Below are positions 29,340-39,545 of a stretch of DNA of 64,000 nt, piece after piece. A program made the translations under genes and the position numbers. This DNA comes from Prunella strophiata. Lineage: Eukaryota > Chordata > Aves > Passeriformes > Prunellidae. Position 1 is the stretch's first letter; each line of letters begins with the position of its first letter. The stretch is from positions 48,179,126-48,243,125 of the forward strand of contig JAZBQD010000014.1 in the NCBI GenBank assembly GCA_036583965.1. The letters are read 5' to 3'. The notes beneath the pieces were generated by a model. The model searched no databases, was not told the origin of the DNA, and saw only the letters and a list, made by a program, of their open reading frames with translations.

Positions 29340-30115
29340 GTAAGTACTACAGTCTATTAATATCACTTTAGAATTTGATTTTGATATCCAGAATTGTATT
29401 TCAGGCTTCATGCAGATTAATAGGTATCTTTTTTTCTTCTATAAACTTACAGTTCTGCAGCACACAAAATTTGTTTTTATTTGAATGTCTCTTTTTGTGG
29501 GAATGAAAAAGAAAAAAAATGTTTCAGTGCTCTATCTTTGAAGATAGAGTCTTGAAGAACAGTGTGACTCACTAACAACCCTACAGTAATTCTTAACGAG
29601 TGTTTGCACATTAAGTGCTTTCCTTGACAAGTACTACTGAAATGAAAAAGGCCAATAAAAGGAAGAGGAGGAAAGGTACCAACTATCTCAGCTTAGCATG
29701 CTACTTTCAGAAAGATACAGCAGGACTTACTAGAGGAGCACCATTTGTGGTGCCAAAATTCCAAGGGATATTTTTTTAAGATCTTCACTTCTAGAATTTT
29801 TCCTAGTACATAGTTGCCTATTTGCTTAAACATCTGTATTTTTAAGCCATTTAAAAAACCCTCCTCCAATATGTAATTCTTAAGGGCTTCTTTATGCAAA
29901 TTGATGCAGTGGAGTAAATCATAATACTATCACAATACAGGAGTCCAAAGCAGAGCATTTTCTCTGAATTTTGTTAAATATCTTCATAGAAACAAATGGA
30001 GAGTAAAAATATAGGAATTAACAGGGTGTACATATATATCATTGTATGTGGTCTGTTCTTGTTTCCTCACTGCTGAGAGCTGGCTTACTGCTTACACAAA
30101 TTAATAGTGTAGGGT

Positions 30116-30420
30116 AACACAGAACAGATCAGAATGATCCTCTAGTCCAGCTGCCTGATGACTTCAGGGTGGACCAAAAGTTAAAACATATTATTGAGGG
30201 CATTCTGCAAATGCCTCTTAAGCACTGACAGGCTTGGGAGCATCCACTACCTCTCAAGGAATCCTGTTCCCATGTTTCACCACTTTCTCAGTGAAGACAT
30301 TCTTCCTAATGTTCAGTCCTATCCTCCTATCACAGCTTTGAACCATTCCCACTTTACCTGTCCCTAGATAGCCAGAAGAAGTCATCAGCCCCTCCCTCTC
30401 CACTTTCCCTCCTCAGGGAA
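30116..30420 (-). mobile_element. CR1 LINE fragment, antisense
   Basis: Read on the + strand this is the reverse complement of a CR1 3' region. It includes cctctagtccagctgcctga, the block around atgcctcttaagcactgaca, ggcttgggagcatccactac, cattcttcctaatgttcag and cagcccctccctctccactt. It is diverged and truncated at both ends and carries no usable ORF. It ends about 365 bp before the candidate ORF at 30786, so the CR1 does not contribute to that reading frame. Confidence 0.8.
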
Positions 30421-30785
30421 TGGTTACCTTTGTTTTAGTCTTGTTTATTCAAGTTGTATGCTTTTAAAATCTACTGGATACAAGCTGTAGACCCTCCCTT
30501 ACCACACCAAACTAGGCATGTAAGTGGGGGACCAGTGAGACCAAGTGTAAGCTATTATAGTGATATGTGGAAAGAGAGAGAGAGAGAAACATGGCTAGAG
30601 GCTGGTTCACATCACCTCAGATCTACTAATCTCAGAAAAGCCTGAAAGCAGCTAGGATCCTAACTGAACACTATCAGTTTGGTTTGGGAAATCCACATCT
30701 CTCACTTCCACATTGCCTGTAGCCGATGTAGATAAACAAATGGCATCCTTGACTACTTAATGCCTGTGAGACTCTCATCACTTAG

Positions 30786-31250
30786 ATGATTTCAGGAAAA
30801 GCAGCAGGTGCACTGCTGCTGTGCCTTGCTCTGAGTGTCCTCATAGCGGAAGGCAATTACCTAATGTTTGCACCTTGGGCATTCATCATTCTTGTATGGA
30901 TTGAGCCCCAAAGCACTCGATGGAGCTCCAGAGAGATCAACAGAACTTTCAGAATATTAACAAGAGCCAGACCTGTAAGACTTGGATTCAGTTCAGCAGA
31001 ACTCACTCAAATGCACAGGAGGAAAATAATGTTACATGCAGCACTGTCACTCAGAAAGAAGAAGATGCTGGGCGCCATCACCAAGATGAGAAGGATTGAG
31101 AGAAATAAAATGGGTTTCACAAACATGGTTCCGTATTTGTTGCTACAGGGTGAAGACAGCAGGAGGAGGTGGCAAGACAAAGACAGTTTATTTTTTACCC
31201 TTTTGAATTACATTACAGAATCAAACAGGAATAAAAGCTTTGAAGAGTGA
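30786..31250 (+). CDS. Candidate secreted peptide precursor nested in ST7 intron 2; possibly PTH4/PTH-L-like
   Basis: This single open frame has 154 codons. Residues 1-23 (MISGKAAGALLLCLALSVLI then AEG) look like a signal peptide: a lysine, a Leu/Ala core, and small residues before a cleavage point. Residues 60-65 (RARPVR) contain a furin-type R-x-x-R site. Residues 69-77 read SSAELTQMH, which lines up with the start of mature parathyroid hormone (SVSEIQLMH): E at position 4 and MH at positions 8-9. A basic amphipathic stretch LRKKKMLGAI follows at 89-98, comparable with LRKKLQDV of PTH but three residues nearer. The opening MIxxK also resembles the PTH leader. A short intron may interrupt the frame: GT at 30866 with AG at 30952, 30970 or 30991 all preserve frame, and PTH itself has a short intron between leader and mature exons. 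The Kozak context is weak (T at -3). Chance frames of 130-140 codons occur elsewhere in this window, so length alone proves nothing. The identity is an inference. Confidence 0.4.
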   Translation: MISGKAAGALLLCLALSVLIAEGNYLMFAPWAFIILVWIEPQSTRWSSREINRTFRILTRARPVRLGFSSAELTQMHRRKIMLHAALSLRKKKMLGAITKMRRIERNKMGFTNMVPYLLLQGEDSRRRWQDKDSLFFTLLNYITESNRNKSFEE

Positions 31251-32017
31251 CTAATTTATGTGGAACTAAATTCATAATTGCGAATGTAGGTACATTTTAT
31301 ACTGTAGTCATGAAGGCAGTTTCTGAGGAATGAGCTCAGCAGGCGACTTGTGAGCAAAAATTTCTTAGTGCTATACTTTGATGGGAAATACATGAAGGAA
31401 ATGACAAGAAGTACTCAAGACTGATATGGAGAAGGGGCAGAAGGACACCAATAGAAACCTTTCACAAAGAAATCAGATCGAGCCTTAATCAAAAGAAGTC
31501 GCTTAGTATTGCATGAGAAAGTCCATTATGAACAAGTTGAAGAAACAGTGAGGTGATGGAGGTGTAGACACAGAAATAAGACTGAAAACCTTTTTTTTTT
31601 TGTTTTTTGTATCTTCACTACTGCTATCAGTTGTTGTTTGCTGCACTTACGGCCCCTTCCTAAATGTAAAAAACGTATATAGGCCAGCCAGGAACCCTGG
31701 ATTGTAGGGACCACTGTGTTTGCTGAGAGGAACATGTTTTCTGTAAATTGATAATGGAAAAAGAAGGAAGTTTCTTCATGGAAAGAAGAAACTGCAAGTT
31801 GAACAGATCACACATCAGAAAAGACAGGTGATTAAGTTCTAATGAGGTAGTGCTAGCTTGTCATTAGCCCAAGTGTGCTTCAGATTAAATATTTCTCCAT
31901 CTTGCTGTTTACCATGATCACTAACATGGTGAATTACCCACATTGCCACACACTTACATAATCAGTTCTAAAGGATTCTTAGTTCTGTTAATGGTATAAA
32001 GTGAAGTTCTTATATAA

Positions 32018-32023
32018 AATAAA
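32018..32023 (+). promoter_or_regulatory. AATAAA polyadenylation hexamer, possible 3' end of the nested candidate gene
   Basis: An AATAAA lies about 770 bp after the stop codon of the 30786-31250 frame. A second one overlaps the end of that frame (31230-31235) and is too early to serve. The hexamer is frequent by chance in AT-rich intron, so this is only a location to test. Confidence 0.15.
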
Positions 32024-35000
32024 CATTCTCTTGTCAAATCTACATCACTGGGGTACTTTTTAGGCTAGATGTACTATTATTGCTTGGAATTTTCCACCAT
32101 ATGGGCTGGCAGATTTCTTTCCATTATCAGTTGGCTCCAGTTCCTAATCAGAAGGAGAAATCACAGCACCGCAGGTTATGAAATAATGGAAAATTCCATC
32201 ATTTCATAAGTGTGGTAACTGATGGGGAAGTGATTGCTTTTCCTAACTCATGTACTGGGTCATGAAACAATGGCTGCAAAGTTCTGCTTTGGGCAGTTGA
32301 ATACTACATTACTCCTTTGCCAAACACTACGCTTCTCTCTTATTTTGTCTCATACTTTGTTTTAATTCTTTAGGTAAAATTCTGGCCTTGCTGCAGGCAA
32401 TGTGAGTTAATTGAAGCAAGGATTTCAGACCTTTGTTCTTATAGGTCAGAACTGTGCAGAAAATACTTTTCTATCTCAAGCATTTTCCTTAACAATTACT
32501 TGACTAAAGCACACAGTTAAAAATTAACAATTTGGCATATATTCACTTCATCCAGTGCACTGTTGTAAGCATCAAAAATAAGAAGATTTAGTCTACAGTT
32601 GCATTAGAAATCCTGTATTGGAAACTTGGTTCCACCACAGTTACTTTTAATCTTGTAAAATATAGTGTGCTGTCTCACAGAATACAATGAACTGCATTGT
32701 ATTCAATGTCTGGGAGGCTGAGGTTTTCCACAGGTAGGGTAATAAAACTGTCACAAAACACTCCTGACGTCCTGTAAATGCTGTGAAGTAGAACTATGCA
32801 AATGCCACTGAGATTTCTAAATAAAGCCACATATAAAAAACTGTAAACATACAGTTATCACCAAAGTTGTTCAGCAAGCTGTGAGGCACTTGTACTGCAA
32901 ACTGATTGAGTCTCAGTTCTAACAAAGCACAGGTAGAAGTGAACCTCAGACTTAAATATCCACAAGAATTCCTCATTATTCTACTTCCAAGCTTGGGAGA
33001 GTAGTAAGTGTCTTCTGGTACACAATGAAAAACATTCTGCAATGAACAAATACCAGGTCTTTCAGATGGAAGAATTGGAAAGCCAGCCTACAGAGGTGGA
33101 GCATGAGTCTAGACTCTGCCTAGCATTGAGCAGCTAGGCTGTTTGCTACTACCCTAAGTATGTAGCATAGTGTCAGAGTCACAGCCTTTTGTACCAATGG
33201 TACCAGTACAGGAAGTCTGAGAGAGAACCTGAGTAACACAGAAGGACTTGTCTTATTTTCTGTAGATACTAATTGTTTCACTACCTTTGTGTAGTCTGCT
33301 GCAGAGGGGCAGAAAGGTGACTGAGTTCTGGGTGCTGCCACAGACTCTGCAAAAGACAGCTGTGCAGGGACAGTCTTTGAGGGCTGAAAAGCAAAACAGG
33401 GTAACCATTCAAAGTTTCTGCACTGCTCAGAGAAGGCTCAAGGTCAGGAAGGGCAGAATCATTGTAGAGAGTTCCTAAGAAACTGGAAACCGTAGTCAAG
33501 GAGCAGATGAGAGAGGAAGGGTCTATTGGAAGGCAGGCTGTAACCCAGTCCACAGACAAGAAAATTCTGTCATAACTAGGTGGGGTCTACACAGTGCTGA
33601 GAGAAGTATTACACTTAATCCAGGCAATACATTATTTTCTTTTGCTGTTTCTTATTTCCAGAGGTGGAAGAAGTAAATAGCTATTAATTTTGAATACGCT
33701 GCCCACTAGCACTGCATGTATGTTCTCCTGCTGACTCTTTGAGATAAGACAAACGGGGGTTCAGTAACCAGGAGCAGAGTCCTAAGAGGATGCTGAGGGG
33801 CTCTATTTTATCTAGAAGGAATGGGGGTGCTTATCCTTCAAGGCTGTCATCAAGGACACTCAGCATGGTCAGAGGCATGCTGTTTCCTAGAGCCAAGATG
33901 GGTAGGACTTGAGGGTCAGGAGTCACTGGCTACCCCTAACAGCTAAATAAAACACACCAGCAGCTTCCTTTGTTGGAAGGCAAGTAGCATTGTACAGTCA
34001 CTACTCATATATTGTTTCCAGAAACACTCTTGCTTCCCAAAACATGGATGACCTTTTCCATAGTGTCTACTGGAAAGAGCCCCTGAGCTGTAAGGCACCA
34101 GGAACATTTGCAGTCATTGCCTGGGAGATTTGACACAGGCCGGGTAGTGTGCTAGCAAACAAACAGCATGGATTATTTGAGCCAAACCTGTACTGTGCTC
34201 CCTTTTATTTATAAAATAGGCTTAACCAGGGAATCAAGCCTTGCCAACACTATGCTGTTCCTCCAGAGAGTAAATTTCCTTTAAATCCATTAGATTGGTT
34301 AAATCTACCCGTCTGAGACCTGAAAGTCTCATTACAAGGCTGAAAGAGAAATCTGAGCTGTGGAAGTTGCTGGCAAATGAAATCCTGTACTGCTTCTATT
34401 GAAGACTTCATACACATACACTAGGAGGGAATGATACAGTGTTTGCTCTAAGAGAGGATGCCTGTCTCAGATATGAGAAACAGAAAAGCATAATTCAAAT
34501 CACTGATAAACATTGCTCCTTGGTCCAGTGAGAACCACCACCAAAACCATCCCTTGTGAATTGATGCATATATAATGGAATATCTGTTCCGAAAAACTGT
34601 GCAGGAAGATCAGATCTGAGGGCCAAGTGATGATGAATAGATTAGTTGCTACAGAGATAAATGAAATTATCTGGGATTGTTTGTATGTGAGAACAGAGAT
34701 AAGAAAGAGGATGACTATAATATTTTCATTGCACTAAGGGAAGAGAAGTGCATTAAGAAGACACCGTTTCCAAAATCAAATACTCTTACATTAAGCAATA
34801 CCTATACCAGATTAGAAAATAAAAATTCTAAATTGCATTTCTTAACACACAAAGCTGGAAATGTTCAGAACAGGGTTTTAACTTGGCCCTTGGGAACATT
34901 ATGATCCCAAAAATCCCTTGAGAGTTTGGAGATGTTTGACCCTGTTTCAGTTTGAAAGCACAGGCACCATCTGTGCCAACTGAAAGACCCCCAAGAAGTT

Positions 35001-35661
35001 TGCCACTGCTGTGAAGGGGAGACCTCTGAAGATGAGCTCTCATCCCACTGTATGTATATGACAGAAATGCTGGTGGCTTTTTCTTTCAGAAGTGGTGCAG
35101 AAATTACCTTTCTGATTAATTTCCTCTCTACTCCAGATCTCTGTCAATGAGTAATTAATCCTTACAGCAACTTACTCTATCAGATGATCTCTCATCTGCT
35201 GAACTGTCAAAAGATTGTTGACTTCACATGGCTTTCAAACTGGATGATGCAGTTAGAAGTCAAATTTGATTTATAGAAATCAGGTTTTGAACCAGATGAT
35301 GCTAAGATGCAAAAATTCTGTAAAGAGAATTTATTGTTTTGACTTAAGTACCAAATTGCAGATTTTACCTCCTCATACATGCCGAACAAATCACTCCAAG
35401 CAAAGGCTTGTGATGATTATGATGATGATTTATAGCTTTAATTTCTAAGAGACTGTATGGATTGAGATCTGGCTGATGTTTCCTGGCATTGGATTCACTC
35501 AACATAGCAAATATTTTTCAAAGCTGCCTTAAACTATTTATGAGCTTTAATGCTATTTAAAAAAATAATTAATGTATTTGTAAGTCTAAGGAGGCAGACT
35601 TAGAGCTGTGTCACATGTCTGAGCAAGTTTCTGTCACTCAGCTGAACTGCAGCAGAGACTA

Positions 35662-35681
35662 CATTTATATATATATATATA
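35662..35681. repeat. Short (TA)n microsatellite
   Basis: A run of about nine TA units lies in intron 2, with no other structure around it. Confidence 0.75.
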
Positions 35682-38265
35682 CATTCTTTGTGATTGTCCC
35701 CTCAGTTTCATTGAAATTCAGTGTGACGGCTTCCCAGCTGGTATACATTTGTGCAGGACAAGTGGGCTCAAGTGTGCTTTTGTGCTGCTCACTCCCTCTA
35801 CTGGGTTTTACTGACCTCATCTAAACGCTGATCATGACTGAAATAATGAGCAGGAATTTATTAGCACATTTTGTAAAATCTTTTTTATTTCCTCTCTTAG
35901 AGAAAGTAGGAAGCTTGTTAGATATGGTCTGAGTTTTGCACAGCCAGTCTGGCAGCTGTACCTGAGTCCCTGACTTACACTACAGTGAAATTCTTACGAG
36001 TGTCCCTTGCCTCAGTGCGAGACTAAAACCTTCCATTCCTAACACGCTCTCCCTCTGAGACTTTGGACAGGTAGAACTGTGGCTTCTGTGCCTTGATTTG
36101 TTCCAAGGTGTTCAAAGGCAGAACAGAAATGGATGTTCACAGCAGAACTCTGACTGTATCTTATGGCATAGCCTTTCTCTTACGGTCAGCCACATGCTTA
36201 TGATGCTCTCTTAAATCATAAGATACAAACTTTAACCCCTTTAAAAAGTGTGGTGTGCCTAAGAGCATGAAAACAGCTAAAACCGAAGCTGACACACCTG
36301 TGCCAGCTCCCTGCCCACCATCTCCAGCATTCAGAGGCAGTGATGCATGCCAGGGGAAGCCTATCAGCAGTGTGGAACAAGTATTCAGTGACACTGCATC
36401 AGCATTCTGCCCTTGGCACTTGGCATTCCCACCTGGGTGCTGCTGCAGGCACATGCCAGTGGAACCAGAACAGTGACAAATTCATCTCAGACTTCTGTGT
36501 AAGGAGGAGCTGTCCAGGTTGTGTGGGTTTTGGGTGATTCGATGGGAAAGAGTGCACAGAGATCTGAATGCTCTGGTTTCTCTGTGACCATGTGTTTATC
36601 TTCCCAAATGCTCTGTGTTCACATAGTGCTTCTGTCTTCTCCCTACCAGACTGCTCCATTCTTTCTTGTTGATGTCTCCCAGAAACGCCATTAGATTAGT
36701 TTTGGGAAGTGATCTCCAGAGCTGCCACACAATCTTGTGTGAACTCGTCTCAAGTACCCACCAGCTTCATTCCCTTTCACTCCTGTGTACAGAGAGGTCC
36801 TTCCATATGAATCATCTAGGTGCTTTAACAACACATTTTAATTTAGGGGAAGCCCCAATGCAGAATGCATTGGGAGCATCTTTTGGAGAGGACCATTTTC
36901 CTTCTATCTCAGAAAATTTCTTTCCCCCTCCTTTAAAAAGGGGATGGGGTAAAAAGTATGTATTGTTTACAGACAATCCAATCTCCTAGAGACAGAAGTA
37001 ATTTCAACTATATAAAGAGGTCAAGAGAACTTAAAAATCAAAAAATATTGAAGGAAGAAGTGTGTGGAAGCCTGGCCTGAACTTTTCTGGAGCAGGCAGA
37101 CCCCAAAGATGCCTTCCAAAGCCTGCTGTCTATTGACTGAGCCACCAAAAACTGCCTGTCACTGACGGTGACAAAGATGTGAATCCTTTCCCTTATTGTT
37201 GGTTATGCCTAGTAAGGAAGAGATTTTATCAAAGCTTTTGGTACTGGTGTAACATATGGAGATACAGCAGGAAAATGGGAAGGGCAGAGACTGTTCATTC
37301 CCAATTTTTAGTGCAATCAGTAGTGCAAAGGCCTGCCAAATTTCTCAAAACTCCTTAGGTTTGCTTTTGCTTCCTGTGGTATGTAGATGTTTGGGTGACA
37401 ATTCAAGTGCAAGTGATCTATTTATTATAAGCACATGTTTCTTTACAATTTTTACAGTCTAAATCTTTTCCATATTTATATGAAATAGACTTCATTTCCA
37501 GGTTTATGTGTTTTCCTGAAATATGTGTATTCTGAGTAATATATTTTTTTTAGTGAAAATACCACAGATACATGTTTATGTGTATAATTTTAATTACAAG
37601 GTGTTCTCTTAGGCTGTGATTTTCCAAATAGAGTTCTGTAAATAATTGGGGTTTTTTTTCTGATTTGCTAGCTCAACCAAATGCCTGAAAATAAAATTAA
37701 TTCAGAGTCAGCCCAAGTCAGCCAAACAAAATAAAACAGTTCAGCTAGAGGGGGAAAAAAATCCTAAAAGGAACAGGATTCAGCTTCCTGGAGTTTGTTT
37801 GGCATTTTTAACTTTCTTTTTTTAATTAAGCTCATTGGAAATTAAACTCATTTTAAATTAAACTCTTTGGAAGCATTTACTGGGGCAACAAGCAAGCCTG
37901 CTTTTCCTCACATTCCCTAGACTGCAGAGGGAGTTGAGGCAAGGCGAGGCGGATTCACCCCTGACTGCAGCATCCCATCGGTGTGGTGATACCGGGCCCA
38001 ATGGGGGCTGCGGGGCAAAGGGCTAGTCTAGACGTAAATTTAAAGAAAGAGGCCTAACAGCTGAAATAATTTGAGGTTATAGAGGTTATTTGAGTTTTTT
38101 TTTTTTTTAAAATTAAAACATTGCGTTGACAAGATTTGAGATTTTCCAGCTAAGCTTGGGTCACATTTAACTTCTCCGTGTGCTCGGGGAGGAGGCCGCG
38201 GGGCGGCCGGGGCTGCCTCCCCGCCTGTCGGGCCGCGGCGCTGAGGGGCGGCAGCGGCCGGGGAG

Positions 38266-38360
38266 GAGCGGGCTGGAATCGGGGCGGGGGAGCGGGCTGG
38301 AATCGGGGCGGAGAGCGGGCTGGAATCGGGGCGGGGGAGCGGGCTGGAGTCGGGGCGGAG
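38266..38360. repeat. GC-rich minisatellite upstream of exon 3 (four 23-24 bp units)
   Basis: Four tandem copies start at 38266, 38290, 38313 and 38337. Each begins gagcgggctggaatc (gagtc in the last) and ends in a ggggcgg-type tract. The array stops about 33 bp before the exon 3 acceptor, so it overlaps the region where the branch point and pyrimidine tract should be. The + strand has several G-runs of three or more and could form an RNA G-quadruplex in the pre-mRNA. Confidence 0.9.
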
Positions 38361-38393
38361 GCCGGCGTTCCTGACGGCGTGTGTGCCTTGCAG

Positions 38394-38553
38394 ATCTTCG
38401 AGTGGTGGTACTTCCGCAAGTACGGCACCTCCTTCATCGAGCAGGTCTCGGTGAGCCACCTGCGCCCCCTGCTGGGCGGGGTGGACACCAGCGCGCCCAG
38501 CGCCGCCAGCGCCGCCGGCGGGGACGCGGACTCGAACCGGCAGAGCGTCTCAG
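38394..38553 (+). CDS. ST7: ST7 exon 3 (end of membrane segment and variable linker)
   Basis: The acceptor is gtgtgccttgcag and the donor is gtgagc. The exon reads [20 protein letters not shown], then [11 protein letters not shown], a variable linker [14 protein letters not shown], and DSNRQSVS, ending in phase 1. The flanks are essentially identical to mammalian ST7; there, as I know it, the linker is Asn/Ser-rich rather than Ala/Gly/Pro-rich. Of 53 codons, 52 end in G or C (only the last, TCA, does not), far above the neighbouring exons. The pyrimidine tract is weak and the upstream intron is occupied by a minisatellite, so splicing efficiency may be unusual. Skipping this 160-nt exon would shift the frame. 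Confidence 0.97.
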
Positions 38554-38565
38554 GTGAGCCGCGCC

Positions 38566-38695
38566 GCCCTCGGGATCCTCCTCCGCCCGCCCTCGGGGTC
38601 CTCCTCCGCCCGCCCTCGGGATCCTCCTCCGCCCGCCCTCGGGATCCTCCTCCGCCCTCGGGATCCTCCTCCGCCCTCGGGATCCTGCTCCGCCC
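38566..38695. repeat. GC-rich minisatellite downstream of exon 3 (six 19-23 bp units)
   Basis: Six tandem copies share the core gccctcgggatcctcctcc, with lengths 23, 23, 23, 19, 19 and 23, starting at 38566, 38589, 38612, 38635, 38654 and 38673. Each 23-bp unit adds gccc; copy 2 has ggggtcc and copy 6 has cctgctcc. The array starts 12 bp after the exon 3 donor. Its + strand is C-rich, opposite to the G-rich upstream array, and it contains cctccgccc five times, which is exactly complementary to gggcggagg at 38353-38361 upstream of the exon. Confidence 0.92.
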
Positions 38696-38833
38696 GGGGA
38701 AAAGGCGGAGCTGCCCCCCTGACTGCTCATTGCATCCTTCCGAATTCACGCTGCGTGTGTTGTTCAGGCCGCGGGGTTAATGCATTTGCGTGAAAACCCT
38801 GCGAAATTGCACGTGCCGTTTCTGCAGTGTCCC

Positions 38834-39252
38834 TTGTCCAGCGGAGGGGCTGCAAGGATGATTAAGGGGCTGGAGCATCTCTTACGGGGAAAGGCTGAGG
38901 GAGCTGGGCCTGTTCAGCTTCGAGAAGAGACAACTGCGAGGGGACCTCATCAGTGTCTGTGTGAAGAGAGGGTGGCAGAGGGATGGAGCTCGGTGATGCT
39001 GAGCAGTAGGACAAAGGACAATGGGCAGAAACTGATGCACAGGAAGTTCCACCTGAACATGCAGGTGACCGTGCACTGGAACAGGTTGCCCAGAGAGGCT
39101 GTGGAGTCTCCCTCCCTGGAGATATTCTAGCACTGTCTGAATGCAATCCTGTGCCATGTGCTCTGGGATGACCCTGTTTGAGCAGGGAGGTTGGATGAGG
39201 TGAGCCACTGTGGTCCCTTCCAACTCAACCAATAGTCTGATTCTGTGATTCT
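38834..39252 (+). mobile_element. CR1 LINE fragment, 3' end, sense orientation
   Basis: Recognisable CR1 blocks in order are ttgtccagcggaggggctgc, the region around ggctggagcatctc, ctgttcagcttcgagaag, cactggaacaggttgcccag, and tggtcccttccaactcaacc, then the tail gattctgtgattct at 39239-39252. It is 5'-truncated. It lies directly beside the 3' edge of the CpG island, and its own moderate GC content extends the GC shoulder. Overlapping open frames of about 116 codons are remnants. Confidence 0.93.
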
Positions 39253-39479
39253 AAAGGCAGGTAGTATTTTTAGTGAAATCATTTTAAGTAATAACAAAGT
39301 TGTTTAAAAAAAAATCACACAAAGAAGTTAGAAATGTTCATCTGGGTTTGCATCACTTTGTTTTTCTAGATTAAAAAAACATTAAAAAAAAACCCTTACT
39401 TTTTGTAAGTAGTATGTAAACAACATTTGGATTTCAGCCTTAGTAAGTGGAAGCCTGGTGGCTTTTAACAGCTTAAGGG

Positions 39480-39545
39480 CTTGTTATGTTCCTGATTCTG
39501 CTGCAGATTTGATTTGTGACTTTGGGCAAGTCCTAACATAGTCAG
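39480..39545 (+). repeat. Possible ancient MIR/L2-like SINE fragment
   Basis: The stretch gatttgtgactttgggcaag resembles the region of MIR elements around their conserved core and 3' part. A MIR-like 3' end, cctcatctgtaaaac, occurs at about 39956-39970, some 420 bp later instead of the usual 30 or so. Either an insertion split an old element or both matches are coincidental. Confidence 0.25.

Larger units (their letters stand above)
29340..38393 (+). other. ST7 intron 2 (9.05 kb), hosting a candidate nested gene
   Basis: The intron has a gtaagt donor and a ttgcag acceptor. Contents in order: a perfect 9-bp hairpin at 29530-29549 (ctctatctt, tg, aagatagag), a CR1 fragment at 30116-30420, a (GA)n run near 30571-30587, the 154-codon sense ORF at 30786-31250, a (TA)n run near 35662-35681, and from about 38170 the start of a CpG island with a minisatellite. 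Between 31250 and 38170 I recognise no gene; open frames there are short and featureless. Confidence 0.85.
38170..38720. promoter_or_regulatory. Intragenic CpG island enclosing ST7 exon 3
   Basis: Composition changes abruptly from AT-rich intron (poly-T at 38097-38110) to a block of about 550 bp that is very rich in G, C and CpG. It returns to normal by about 38740. The block encloses exon 3 and two minisatellites. It could be an internal promoter or an orphan CpG island, or the trace of a recombination hotspot with GC-biased gene conversion, which in birds tends to occur at CpG islands. No start codon in good context or TATA element marks it as a promoter, so the regulatory role is inferred from composition only. 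Confidence 0.6.

Noticed and set aside
38150..38780. 199-200 codon open frames on both strands across the GC island
   Set aside because: Stop codons are rare at such GC content. The + frame contains true exon 3 (residues of IFEWWYF onward) but extends into minisatellite on both sides; the - frame is its shadow.
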